Source: Dromiciops gliroides (lineage: Eukaryota > Chordata > Mammalia > Microbiotheria > Microbiotheriidae). Taken from it: a DNA stretch of 64,000 nucleotides. Where the stretch lies: assembly GCF_019393635.1 (NCBI RefSeq), contig NC_057863.1:623343791-623407790 (forward strand), read 5' to 3'. The first letter of the stretch is position 1; the number at the start of each line of letters is the position of its first letter. The notes beneath the pieces were generated by a model. The model made no database searches. It saw only the letters and a list, made by a program, of their open reading frames with translations, and was not told the origin of the DNA. The position numbers and the translations under genes are program-made. Of this stretch, positions 11,961 to 62,499 are shown piece by piece.

Positions 11961-12589
11961 TCCTGGGGGTGGGGGTGGGGATAAACTTTACTGAGTTACT
12001 CACATTCTTATGCTCAGTCCCCTTTGTGGATAATAGTTTAGATCTCTGAGTTGATCATGGTCATGAAATAACTGATGTGAGAATCAAATCTGCAGGATGC
12101 TTAGTACCAAGCTCTAACTATTGGGATATCCAAGTGGCCTTGTACAGTTAACCAGAGAAGCAGCCTTCTCTGGGATGGGCATGAAGGCCTGGGATTCTTG
12201 AGCTTTGGTGTGGCAATAACGCACAGTGGTGGGCTTAGAATCAGAGGTTCTAACATGCCTTGGACACTTATTAGCTGTGTCACCCTTGACATGTCATTTA
12301 ACCCACCCACCTCCAGCTTCAGCCTCCTTCCCTGGAAAGTGGAGACTAATGAGGGCACCTATCTCATTGCCCTGGAAATTCAGATGACTGAAACAGATCC
12401 TGAAAAAACTCTCACTCTTAGCAAGAAAGATTGAGAATGCGTGACAACAACGCTATTCCTAGAGCTCTCACCTCCTCAAGCATGCTTCTGAAGTTGCCTA
12501 CTGAACAACCGAGCCTGGTCCTCACGGACTTTGGGCTCTGTTTTATTTCTGCCCCTCCTGGAGATAAAGGTGTAAAAAAGCCTTCCTTA

Positions 12590-12960
12590 GCACGCATCCC
12601 AACACTGAGACCCTATGCCAGGACCTTCCACAAAGTTCTCCCTCCTCACCTGATCCTCTTGGATTCCATGGCCCCCTTCAAAGCTCAGCTCAAGGAAGCC
12701 TTTCTTTTTTTTTTTTTGTTTTGTTTTGTTGGGTTTTTTTTGGTTTTGGCAGGGCTATGGGGATTAAGTGACTTGCCCAAGGTCACACAGCTAGTAAGTG
12801 TCAAGTGTCTGAGGCCAGATTTGAACTCAGGTACTCCTGAATCCAGGGCTGGTGTTGTGCCACCTAGCTGCCCCCAAGGAAGCCTTTCTTGATTGATACT
12901 TGCTACTTTGAAACTCACTGCAGAAATTGCTTTGTATAGGAATAAGGAACAGAACTGTGA
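12590..12960 (+). mobile_element. L2 LINE 3' fragment interrupted by a SINE
   Basis: L2-type text CTTCAAAGCTCAGCTCAAGG ... GATTGATACTTGCTAC runs up to 12706 and resumes at 12875 after the SINE. Confidence 0.6.
12707..12874 (-). mobile_element. tRNA-headed marsupial SINE in L2
   Basis: Perfect 16-bp target duplication CAAGGAAGCCTTTCTT at 12691-12706 and 12875-12890. Minus-oriented with an extended T/G-rich tail. The head is shortened (GGTGTTGTGCCACC). Confidence 0.93.
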
Positions 12961-12972
12961 TTTCAAAGGTAT

Positions 12973-13148
12973 GGGGGGGGCAGTTAGGTGGCGCAGTGGA
13001 TAGAACACCGGCCTTGGAGTCAGGAGTACCTGGGTTCAAATCCGGTCTCAGACACTTAACATTTACTAGCTGTGTGACCCTGGGCAAGTCACTTAACCCC
13101 AATTGCCTCACTAAAACAAAACAAAACAAACAAACAAACAAAAAAACC
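12973..13148 (+). mobile_element. tRNA-headed marsupial SINE, inverted neighbour of the copy at 12707
   Basis: Plus-oriented, with target duplication CAAAGGTAT at 12964-12972 and 13149-13157 and a tail of CAAA repeats. Less than 100 bp separates it from the oppositely oriented copy. Confidence 0.9.
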
Positions 13149-13159
13149 CAAAGGTATAG

Positions 13160-14029
13160 AGGATACCCAAGTAAGGAGATTCTGTCTATCCATGTAATTT
13201 ATAGTGTTAAGAGTGTGACTGAAGGCAACTAAGAGGCAAAGTGACTTGCCCAGGGTCACACAGTCAATATGTTAGAGGCAGGGTTTGAACCCAAGTTCCT
13301 TTTCATGCTCCCTCTGTTTTGTTTGTGAGTACATGTTCCCCCACCTCACCTCACTTCCCCCAACATAGGAGGAGACTTGTGTTTTTTCTCTTCAGCACCT
13401 AGCACTATTGTGCCTGTCACACAGTAGGTGCCTAATAAGTCCTTGTTGAGTTAAACTGAATTGAATTCCATTTTTGCCATCCTATGTTGCCAGTGGTTTA
13501 TAGTGGAGACAATATTGGCTTGGCAGCCAGAGGACCTGGCTTCAAGTCTTGCCTCTAATGCTTGCTATCTGTTTGACCTTGGGCAACTTACTTTACTCCC
13601 GGCCCCTCCACCCCCACCCCCCCGCAACCACACACAGCCTCAGTTTTTTTTTTTATCAGTAAAAGAGGGAGACTAGACTAGATAGTCCCTTTGAGTTGGT
13701 ATGAGGTCCGAGGTTCCTTTGAGTTCCAGATCTAAGATTGTAGGAATTATGATGTGGAGAAAGAGAGCTGTATTTGCAGCCAGACCAACTGTGTTCAGAT
13801 GCTGGCTTTCCAAACTCTGTGACCTCAAACAAATAGCTTTGTCTCTCTGGGCCTCAGTTTTCTCATCTGTAAAATGGGCCAAATGGAACAAAAAGCTGCT
13901 TTGAGCTCTAGATCCGCTTTGCGTTTCTATTTCTAAGACACTCCTTTGGAAGCAGATTTTCCCTGTGGCTTGCAGATCCAGCCCTAGTCCCATTGTCAGT
14001 GAGTTTCCTGCCCCCTTCGCTTTGGGCTG
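13160..14029. other. Intergenic: MIR/L2 remnants
   Basis: An L2 3'-end remnant is visible near 13380-13470 (CACACAGTAGGTGCCTAATA) and MIR remnants at about 13220-13310, 13500-13700 and 13740-13900. No exon recognised. Confidence 0.5.
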
Positions 14030-14160
14030 GGTGGATAAGCACCACTTGCACAGTTAATTATCTTCATTTTAAGAAAATGATGGAGCCACCGATGCTTAAA
14101 ATGTACTTCTTAATGATACTGGTCTGCAGTTCCAATTTGCTTTAATAAAAACCATCTGAT
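14030..14160. promoter_or_regulatory. Candidate conserved block at the end of the DISP3 3' UTR
   Basis: Unique AT-rich sequence (CAGTTAATTATCTTCATTTT, AAGAAAATGATGGAGCCACC, TTCTTAATGATACTGGTC) just below and across the candidate ATTAAA signal. It differs sharply from flanking DNA. Conservation is inferred, not measured. Confidence 0.35.
14141..14146 (-). terminator. DISP3: Candidate poly(A) signal ATTAAA for DISP3
   Basis: The variant hexamer ATTAAA is read on the minus strand about 870 bases past the stop, at the edge of a unique AT-rich block (14030-14160). The downstream GT-rich element is weak, so an alternative further downstream is possible. Confidence 0.35.
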
Positions 14161-15014
14161 CCAAGTGGGTAGGGGTGGGTGGGCCTTCATCTCTCCCTTA
14201 TAATGTTCATTGCTCTCTAGGCCCCTCTTTTCAAAGCTATCTCAACCTTAGGCCCTGGGGATGGGCACAGGGAATCAGGGGACAATGAGTCTGGACTCTT
14301 GGCTCCAAGGAAGGGAACTGATCTGGGGTGAATTGTGGTCAGGACCCTGGAACCATCAGACAGGGCACTTAGGAGACCCTGGGGAGGATGGAAAAGGGGA
14401 AGATAGCATGCAATCCAGGAAGGGGTCCTCTGGAGTCCTCTTTTATGTACTCAGGATAGAGGGGACAGTATCTTGGGTAGGGAGCAAAAAAGGGGCACTC
14501 CCACCTTCCTGTTCCCTTGTCCCTGCTGTGCTCTGTTTTAAAAAATAGGGAGAAGGGTGTCTGGTGGGAGTGCCACTTCCCCCCAGTGGCTCAGGAGCCT
14601 GAGGGGACTGGCCCTTTCCAACATCTATGAAAGATCAAGAGTATAGTCTGAGAGGTCACCACTGGGTAGTGGCCACCATCTGTCAACTGGGTTCCCATTT
14701 ACCACTTTGTCCTCAGTTTTGTCCCTAGGCAGTGGAGGGAGGGGCCCTGTGCCCTTCCTCTGTTGTGTCTTGAACACTGCTTAGTCCGAGGACCAAAGGG
14801 ATAAAGAGTTCAGTGTCCTACTATGCAATAAAGTGCCTCTGGAGTAAAAGAATCAGACTCCCTTTCCCATGCTTTTCCTGCCCCAGAGTCCCCTCCCTCC
14901 CCTCTGCATCCCCACCCCCAGTTTTTCCCTCAGGCAAAAAGTTTACAAAAAATTTCCCTCTTAAAAAAAATAAAGTCAGAATAAAGGAAAGAAAAGGTAG
15001 AGGATGTCCTAGGA
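14141..15014 (-). other. DISP3: Probable DISP3 3' UTR
   Basis: This stretch, about 870 bases below the stop codon, carries no SINE, unlike every long intron of the gene. The first poly(A)-type hexamer met on the minus strand is ATTAAA at 14146-14141. The nearest canonical AATAAA on that strand is much further, at about 12547-12542. The assignment rests on position and lack of repeats; no transcript evidence is available here. Confidence 0.5.
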
Positions 15015-54868
<39,854 letters not shown>

Positions 54869-55362
54869 GATCTGTACAAAATAGAGAAGAGATCAGCAGA
54901 CACCAAAGCTTCTGGCATCTTCCCTTCACACTGGGCACTGCCCCCAGTGCCCCTACTTATGTGACTCCGGACAAACTGAAATGTGTCTGGACCTCACTTT
55001 CCTCATCTGTAAAACGAGGAAGTTGGACCTGCCCATTTCTAGGCTCCCTCCCACCTCCAAATTCATGACTCCAGGATTCTCAAATCCCAAGCCCTTAAGA
55101 ATCTTTCTTTGCCCAAAGCCCTTTGCCACTTCTGAATTACCATGATATAGTAAACAGAGTCAAAAAGCCAAAATATCTGAGTCTGAATCTCATATCTGTT
55201 ATCTTTGAGTCTGGGGTGTCAGAGTTGGGAGGGACCTCAGGGGACATCTTGTCCAGACAAGAATCCCCACTGTAGCCTGACTCATGAGAGGTTCCCCAGC
55301 TTCTGCCTGAAGACTTTTAGGGAGGAGGGATGATGGCTCTTTTATATCTGACCAGCTTCTTC

Positions 55363-55620
55363 TATTTCTACATGTTATTCAGTCATATCTGACTCTTCAT
55401 GATCCCACTGGGGGTTTTCTTGGCAAAGATGCTATAGTGGTTAGCCATTTCCTTCTACAGCCCATTTGACAGATGAGGAAACTGAGGCAAACAGGGTGAA
55501 GTGACTTGCCCAGGGTCACACCGCTAGTAAAGTGTCTGGGGCTGGATTTGTACTGGATTGTCAGCCTTCCTGACTCTGGGCTTGGTGCTCTATGTACTAT
55601 GGTGCCCCCTAGCTGCCCCT
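55363..55620 (-). mobile_element. Second-family marsupial CORE SINE
   Basis: Minus-oriented: CATGTTATTCAGTCATATCT, GGTTTTCTTGGCAAAGATGC, ending GCCCCCTAGCTGCCCC. Confidence 0.85.
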
Positions 55621-56359
55621 ATACTGGTCTAATTATTCCAAAGGTTTTCAATCTAAGTTGCCTTCTTTGCAACTTCTACTAGTTCTTGGTTCTGCTCCCT
55701 GGGATCAAGCAGAGCATTTCTGATATTTCTCCCATGTAACAGCCCTTTGGATACAGGAAGACAACCAGCATGATCTGCCTAAGTCTTTTCTTCTCAGAGC
55801 TAAATGCCCTCAGTTCCTCCCTCCTGTGGTGAGAGTGCAGGGTCCTTCGCTGAAGCCCCAGTTGACTTCCTCTGGGTGCCTCTCAGCACCGAGCACACCA
55901 CCCTGGATCCAGTCTGATGAGGGCAGACATCAGAGGGATGAGGGGGTGTCGGAGCCAGCTCATTGGAGCTCTCCAGAGCCATTAACCTTGGAAATCAGCA
56001 CACACTACAGATCAGAATACAATTTGTTGTTTTGTTGATTGTTTCGAGTTAGGAAAGTGATGGAAAAAATATAATAATGCAGATGGAGCTTAAGAATGTG
56101 TTGTGTGTATGTTTGTTTTGAATGCTGACTGTTAAACATTTCTGGCACACTGTTAGGTCTATTGTCTCCTTGTTCCTAGAAGCTAGCATCTCTTAATTCA
56201 ACCTGATCACATAATATCTCTTAGTTTCCATACCTCACTTTTGATTCATAGTGAGCTTGCATCCCAACAAGACCCCCCAGATTTTTCTCAGTCCAACCAT
56301 TATACCTTAGCCATCTTATGCTTGTGAGGCTGACTCCTTGAACCCAAGGGTAAGACTTT

Positions 56360-56482
56360 TTTTTTTTTTTGGTGAGGCAATTGGAGTTAAGTGACTTGCC
56401 CGGGGTCACACAGCTAGTAAGTGTTAAGTGTCTGAGGCCAAATTTGAACTCAGGTCCTCCTGACTCCAGGGCTGGTGCTCTA
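56360..56482 (-). mobile_element. tRNA-headed marsupial SINE, head missing
   Basis: Minus-oriented; the right end stops at CTCTATCCAG without the usual CACCTAGCTGCCCC. GGTAAGACT is duplicated on both sides. Confidence 0.82.
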
Positions 56483-56504
56483 TCCAGTATGACCCGGTAA
56501 GACT

Positions 56505-56682
56505 CTTTTTAAATTTTTTTTAAATTTTATTTATTTATTTATTTTAGTAAGGCAATTGGGGTTAAGTGACTTTCCCAGGGTCACACAGCTAGTAAGTGTC
56601 AAGTGTCTGAGGCTGGACTTGAACTCAGGTCCTCCTGAATCCAGGGATAGTGCTCTATCCACTGAGCCACCTAGCTGCCCCT
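56505..56682 (-). mobile_element. tRNA-headed marsupial SINE
   Basis: Minus-oriented, full, with (ATTT)n in its tail; TAAGACTCTTTTTAA-type target text on both sides. Confidence 0.88.
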
Positions 56683-56715
56683 AAGACTCTTTTTTAAAAA
56701 AATTCCTACTATAGG

Positions 56716-56862
56716 GTAGCTAGGTGGCTCAGTGGATAGAGCACTATCCCTGGATTCAGGAGGACCTGAGTTCAAGTCCAGCCTCAGACACTTGACACTT
56801 ACTAGCTGTGTGACCCTGGGAAAGTCACTTAACCCCAATTGCCTCACCAAAAAAAAAAATAA
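56716..56862 (+). mobile_element. tRNA-headed marsupial SINE, opposite orientation
   Basis: Plus-oriented from GGTAGCTAGGTGGCTCAGTG. Target duplication AAATTCCTACTATA on both sides (before 56714 and from about 56868). Confidence 0.9.
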
Positions 56863-57239
56863 CTAAAATTCCTACTATACTCCATCCTATTAGATTCAGT
56901 CAAATGTTCTTTCCTATCAAGATTGCCTTGGACCCAGACTGCCATCCAGAAAGTCAGCTCTCCATCCATCCTGGCTTGCTGTCTATGCCTCTACTGTAGA
57001 ACAAGGGGCTTACACCAGATCAATCTCTGATGCCTCTTAGAACTCTGGGTCCTATGATTTCCTTTGGTCCCCCAGCCACTCTACAAGTTCCTCTAAGACT
57101 CAGGAAGGGACGCAGGGAGGGAGCAAAGAGAGTAAGGCTGAGCTAGCCCCACTAGGACTGAGAAAGGAGAGAACAGAATGCAGAAGCATTGGATCCCCCT
57201 AATTTGCCAGGGCTAATTTGGGGTCCACCGGGGGACAAC

Positions 57240-57425
57240 TGGGCTTCGAGGTCCCTGCTCATCCCCACCCAGCCTGCCCTCCTTTTGGATGAAAATGAGC
57301 CATTATCGAGTTAGAGCGTGAGGCAGCGAGATGAGGAAGCTAATTACACCCGACCTGCCTAATTAATGCTGACTTTCCGATTAAAATTCTCCAGTGTGCT
57401 TCATTTCAATTAGATGTTCCCTTTC
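57240..57425. promoter_or_regulatory. Candidate conserved enhancer upstream of the DISP3 coding region
   Basis: Unique block with clustered TAAT sites (AAGCTAATTACACC, GCCTAATTAATGCTG, CCGATTAAAATTC, TTTCAATTAGATG) and several retained CpGs (ATCGAG, AGCGTG, AGCGAG, CCCGAC, TCCGAT). Repeats flank it on both sides but none interrupts it. Function is inferred from composition. Confidence 0.45.
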
Positions 57426-57439
57426 TAGGGAAGGGAGGT

Positions 57440-57880
57440 AGCTGATGGGGAGCATGTGGGGAGAGTAAGAGAAAAGAAGAAAGGGCTTAAGAAGGAGAGA
57501 GAAAGATTAAGGACTTAAGAGGGGAGAGAGAGAAAGCAAGAATGTGAGAGAGAGAGGATTTGAGTGCAGGAAAAGAAAAAGCAGAAAACAGGATGGCGAA
57601 AAAGACAGAACATGAATGGGGAGAGTGGGAGAGAGCCTGAGAAGGAGGGAGAGAGGGCATATGAGAAGTTAAAGAAAAATTTGAAGAAGATGGGGGAAAG
57701 AAAGAGAGATTGCAAGACACTGAGAAGGGGGAGAGTCAGGGGGGACAGAGGGAGAGAGGGAGGGAGAAAGAGACAGAGAAAGAGGAGGAGGAGGAAGGAG
57801 GAAGAGGAGAGGAGAAGAGAGGAGAGGAGAGGAGGGAGAGAGACACATACAGGAGAGAGACAGAGAGGAAAAGAGAGAAG

Positions 57881-57944
<64 letters not shown>

Positions 57945-58105
57945 AGTTGATGTGGGAGAGTGGAAAGAGAGAAGGGATGAAAGGAAAGAAGAGAAGAGAG
58001 GGAGAGATGGAGAAGAGAGAGATAGTGGGAGAATCCAGCAAATGGGCAGAAGACATGAAAAAGGAGAGGACTGGAAGGAGAAGGGAAAAGATTTCTGTAA
58101 TATGC
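57440..58105 (+). repeat. Polypurine (GA-rich) tract, about 650 bp
   Basis: Almost uninterrupted purines with a pure (AG)n core at 57891-57941 and (GGA)/(GAAA) variants. All long Lys/Arg/Glu or Ser/Leu frames across it are spurious. Confidence 0.95.
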
Positions 58106-58570
58106 AATATTGCTATGGACAAAAATCATTAATCTTCATATTTTAATATCTTTAGGCAAGGTTTTCAAGGGGGAGGCTAACTGTTGGAAAACCCCATTTA
58201 TATTCCCAAAAGCTGCCTCTTTCAGAGCAGCCTCTGCTCTCCTCACTGGGGAAACGACATCTCTCTGTAAGGAGGGTGGAGAGGGCAGGTGTGTTGGCCG
58301 AAGGGGAAATGATGCCCAGGCCATATGAGTTAGACACCAGTTGAGGGATAGGGCACAGGAGGGAGAAGGAAACCGCTTCCTTAAGCAGGCTCCTCCACAG
58401 CATCCAGCAGGAGTCTGTAGCCCTTCAGTCTGTCTTGCTTCACTGGGTGACGATGGAGGTTCCCTACCCCAGTTCTCTGCTTACTTCTCTAGCTGGGACC
58501 ATTGTACCTCCCAAGTAGCACCAGGTACCTTGGAATCAGTGTGTGCAATAAAACTCACAGCTGTGTAAAG
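58106..58570. other. Unique DNA, no gene recognised
   Basis: No repeat seen. A plus-strand AATAAA occurs in GTGTGCAATAAAACTCAC near 58545, without an attached open frame of note. Confidence 0.4.
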
Positions 58571-58574
58571 TTTT

Positions 58575-59360
58575 ATGGTTACAACCAATCAATCAGCAAG
58601 CCTTTATTAAGCACCTACTGTATCCCTCCCTCCAATAGGTACTGAGGATACAAAGACAAAAGTGATTCACTCACTATTCTCCCCAAGGAGCTTACCATCT
58701 ATTGGGAGAAAGTATACACACTCATAAATAGACAGAAAATTGGTAACAAGGTAATTTGGGGGGGAGACCACAAGCTTCTCAGCCTCAGTTTCCTCATCTG
58801 TAAAATGGGGACAATATCATCTATCCCACAGGGATGTTGTGAGAATCAAGTGAGATATTATAAAGCACTTTGCAAAACTTAAAGTTTTATATAAATGCTA
58901 TTGTTATTATTATTATTAATTATTTCAGTTTGGAAAGGCCTCCTGTAGGGGATAGTATTTGAGGTGAGTCTTGAAGGAAGCTAGGGATTCTAAGAGGCAG
59001 AGGTGAGGAGGGAGCATGTGTTAGACATGGGGGATGGCTGATGCAAAGGCATGGAGATGGGAAATGGAATGTTGTGTGTGAGGAACAGCAGGAAGGCCAG
59101 TCTATCTGAGCACATGAAGGTGAAGAATATATAGTAAACCTGGAAAGGAAAGTTGGAGACATGCTGTCAAACAGATAAGGTTTTATTTAATCCTATAGGT
59201 AATAAGGAGCCACTGGAGTTTATTGAGCAGGGGAAGAACATGGTCATATCTGGAGTGCTGTGGCAACTATATGGATGATTAATTGGAGTGACAGAGAGAT
59301 ATGAGTCAGGGAGACCATTCAGTAGTTCATTTGATTCTAAGCAACAACCCTGTGAGATCA
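58575..59360 (+). mobile_element. Old interspersed repeat (TTATTAAGCACCTACTGT type), long copy
   Basis: Starts ATCAATCAGCAAGCCTTTAT. It is split near 58775-58915 by a MIR-type stretch, then continues with AGGCAGAGGTGAGGAGGGAG and GAACAGCAGGAAGGCCAG. Same family as 720-1330 and short copies at 30.3, 36.9, 37.6 and 48.6 kb. Family not named with certainty. Confidence 0.6.
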
Positions 59361-59670
59361 ATAGAGATGTTATTGTCCTGATTTTATAAACACCTCTTCT
59401 CCTTTTTCTCCATCTTCCTCTTCTCCTCCTCCTTCACCTCCTCCTCTTCCTTCTTCTAAACTGATACTGAAATAGCCCTTTAAGGTTAGTAAAGCACTTT
59501 TCATATATTATTTGCCTTTATCCTCACAACCCTGTCAGTTCAATGCCACAGGTATTTTTATGTCCATTCTGTGGATGAAGAAACTGAACCCCAGAGAGAT
59601 CACAGCTAGTGTAAATTAGAAGTAGGATTAGAATTCAGGTTTCTTGACTCCAAGTCTAGCAGTCTTTCTT

Positions 59671-60144
59671 TTTAAAAAATCATAAAAGTATTTTATTATT
59701 TTCCAGTTACCTGTAAAGATACTTTCCAACATGTTTTCATAAAAATTTTAGTTCCAAATTTTTCTCCCTCCCTCCCTTCCTTCTCCCTTCCCCAAGACAG
59801 AAAGCAATCTGATATAGGTTATATATGTACAATCACCTTAAACATAGTTCTGTATTACTCATATTGTGAAGAATCAGAACAAAAGGGAGAAACCTCAAAA
59901 AAAACCAAATAAACAAAAAAGTAGAAACAGTCTGGCTCAATCTGCAGTCAGAATCCACAGTTCTTTTTTCTGGATGTGGAGAACATTTTCTATCATGAGT
60001 TCTTTGGAACTATCTTGGATCATTGCACTGCTGAGAAGAGTTAAGTCTATCACAGTTGATCATCATACAATGTTGCTGTTACTGTGTATGATGTTCTCCT
60101 GGTTCTGCTCACTTCACTCAGCATCAGTCCAGGTTTTTCTGAAA
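59671..60144 (-). mobile_element. L1 3'-end fragment
   Basis: Target duplication TCTAGCAGTCTTTCTT / TCTAGTAGTCTTTCTT at 59655-59670 and 60145-60160. Over 80% similar by eye to the copy at 2915-3671. The 134-residue frame across it is not a gene. Confidence 0.88.
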
Positions 60145-60189
60145 TCTAGTAGTCTTTCTTACTATTTCATTCTGAGTGTTTTCCAGATA

Positions 60190-60475
60190 AAGAAACTGAA
60201 TCACTGGGGCTTCATTTCAGCTAGGAAGAGTAGAAGAAATACTGCTGAGCTTCGAGTCACGAAAACCTGAGTTCAAATCCTACCTCAGGGACTTACTAGT
60301 TGTGTGGCCTGGACGAGTCACTTAACCTCTCTCAGCTTCAGTTTCCTCATCTGTAAAATGGAGATGACAATAGCATCTAGCCTACAGGGTCGTTGTGAGA
60401 ATCAAGTGAGATGACATAAAGCACTTTGGAAAGCTTAAAATGTTATAGAAACGCTACTATTATTGCTATTGTTTC
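60190..60475 (+). mobile_element. CORE-SINE (tRNA head plus MIR core)
   Basis: CACGAAAACCTGAGTTCAAA, then CAGTTTCCTCATCTGTAAAA, then CATAAAGCACTTTGGAAAGC. Confidence 0.75.
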
Positions 60476-60572
60476 AACTAGACATTTTTCTAGGGAGGGG
60501 AGAGGGCTGCTGGAAAGGAGAGATGGGCTTATGGAATTTAGAAATGAAGATCCTTTAGAAGTCATCTAGTCT

Positions 60573-60755
60573 GGGGGCAGCTAGGTGGCGCAGTAGATAA
60601 AGCACCAGCCCTGGATTCAGAAGGAACTGAGTTCAAATTTGGCCTCAGACATTTGACACTAGCTGTGTGACCCTGGGCAAGTCACTTAACCCCCATTGCC
60701 CTGCAAAAAAAAAAAAGAAAAAAGAAAGAGAAAAAGAAAAGAAAAAGAAAAAAAT
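60573..60755 (+). mobile_element. tRNA-headed marsupial SINE
   Basis: Perfect 13-bp target duplication AGTCATCTAGTCT at 60560-60572 and 60756-60768. Long A-rich tail with G interruptions. Confidence 0.95.
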
Positions 60756-60768
60756 AGTCATCTAGTCT

Positions 60769-62126
60769 AATCATCTTTTTTTTTAACAGTTGAGAAACTG
60801 AAGCTCAGATGATGAAGTCATTGGCACAATGGATTCAAACCCAGGTCCTTCAGCTCAAAATTAATGTTCTTGCTACTACATTAAGGTCACAGAGGTAATA
60901 AGTATCAGGGCTAAAGCCTAGATCTTCTGACTCCTAGTTCTAGGTTTGGGAAGAACTTGGTTGAATGAGTTGGACTGCAGAAAGTAGAAAGAAGTTGTGG
61001 AAATTCCACCGTGGCAGTGGTGGGTTACTGGAGTAGATACGGTAGCAAGATGGAGGCAGGGGGATGAATTCCATGGCTTCTATGGGTACTTATCTCTTCT
61101 TCCATCACTCCCTTTCTCTTTCCGAGGCCCCCTGAACACTGGCTCTGACAGTTAAATCACAGCCTGCTCTCTCTCTTCCATGGGTCTGTCATGGCCCCAT
61201 TGAGCAACCAAAGAAGTAACCTACATCCCTGATGAAGGCCCTTTTCTTAGCAATCCCCTCTCTTTCCTAGAACACTGAACTTAGAAGGAAGTCAATAAAA
61301 ATTAGGGGGAAACTAGTTTTAAAACCCATCTCAGATGTTTGCTAGTTTTGTGATCAATGACAAGGCACCTCTTGGTGCCTCAGGTTCTTCAATATAGTGG
61401 TTCTGTTGGTTTCCATACTGGGTTACTATAATGATGAACTGAGACTTGTGTGTTTTGAAAATCTTAAGGTACTGTGTAAATGGCCTTGATTATTATTGGT
61501 ATAGTGAGCTGAACATAGTAGGTGCTTACCGTTATATTAGTTAAAAATAATAATAATAATAACTAGCATTTATATAGTGCTTTAAGGTTTGCAAAGCACT
61601 TTAAAAAGATATCTCATTTGTTCTTTACAATAGCCCTGGAAGACAAGTGCTACCGGTAACTGTTATATTAAGTGACTTGCCCAAGGTCATACAGATAGTA
61701 AGTGTCTAAGACAGTTTTTGAACTCAGGTCTTCCCGACTCCAAGTCCAGTGCTCTAGTCACTATGCTATCTAGTTTGCAAGTAGAATAATCAACTCTAGA
61801 GATGCTCAACTCAATAATCAACTTTAGAGATGATCTCTAAGGTCCCTTTCATCTCTAAAGTGCTATATAAAGCTTGGGAAGAAGCACTTAATGTATACTG
61901 TTTCTTACTTGAGCCTCATCATAACCCTATGAGGTAGTTACTAGACCACTAGAGATATTTTTTTTCTTTTATATAATGCAGATCTCTTATACAGATGATG
62001 AAACCAAGATTCAGAGAGGTTACTTGCCCAAGGTCACACAAGTATTAGGTAGCAGAGGCAAGATTTTGAACTCAACCAGAAGATCAGAAGAGTGAGGTTC
62101 AGCTTTCTTCTTCATGGTCAGCCATC
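60769..62126. other. MIR/CORE remnants and unique DNA
   Basis: CORE-type remnants at about 60770-60940, 61320-61500, 61550-61780 and 61850-62070. 60940-61320 is unique. No exon recognised. Confidence 0.5.
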
Positions 62127-62499
62127 TGTTAAGGGCTAAAATTGTAGCTATTCTGTCTAAAATATCTAATAAGTGGTTGCCAATAAATTACAAGCTTTAG
62201 CAAGAGTTAGGCTTTTTAGCATTTATTAAGGAGAATAAGAATTTGGTAAAGAGACAAGAAAAGGCCTAGATTCCTATCTATTAAAGGGAGAGCGCATTTC
62301 TAGCTCCCTTCTCCACCAGCGTCCCCAGGAAAAGAGAGAGAGAGACAGAGCGCCCGGCTCCCCCTTCCTCCTCCCACCAGCAAACGTCACTTCCTGACAC
62401 CAAAGAAAAGACTCATGGTCTTGCCCTCAAAGACCTTCCTTCATGGCAGAGCTTTTCTATAGTAAGTCTCCAGTAGGTGGCGTCATTCCAATCATTACA
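62127..62499 (-). mobile_element. Probable solo LTR, 373 bp
   Basis: In minus orientation it begins TGTAATGATTGG and ends TTTTAGCCCTTAACA. A run of CT dinucleotides lies mid-element and AATAAATGC late, as expected of U3-R-U5. It keeps many CpGs (AGCGCCCGG, AACGTC, GGCGTC), suggesting a younger age than its surroundings. No clear target duplication and no internal viral genes. Confidence 0.6.
62470..62482 (+). promoter_or_regulatory. CTCF-type core motif in the LTR
   Basis: CCAGTAGGTGGCG fits the CTCF core CCASYAGRKGGCR at every position. Binding is inferred only from the motif. Confidence 0.4.

Larger units (their letters stand above)
54872..57180 (-). other. DISP3: DISP3 intron 1 (or 5' leader region), repeats and unique DNA
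   Basis: MIR remnants at 54950-55060, a second-family SINE at 55363-55620, a unique stretch 55640-56220, then three SINEs at 56360-56862. No CpG island and no recognisable first exon. Confidence 0.55.

Noticed and set aside
57515..58129. 204-residue minus frame and overlapping plus frames of 128-140 residues
   Set aside because: All lie in the polypurine tract; Ser/Leu or Arg/Glu low complexity in every frame.
58520..58565. Plus-strand gene end suggested by AATAAA
   Set aside because: No open frame or exon leads into it; one hexamer is expected by chance.
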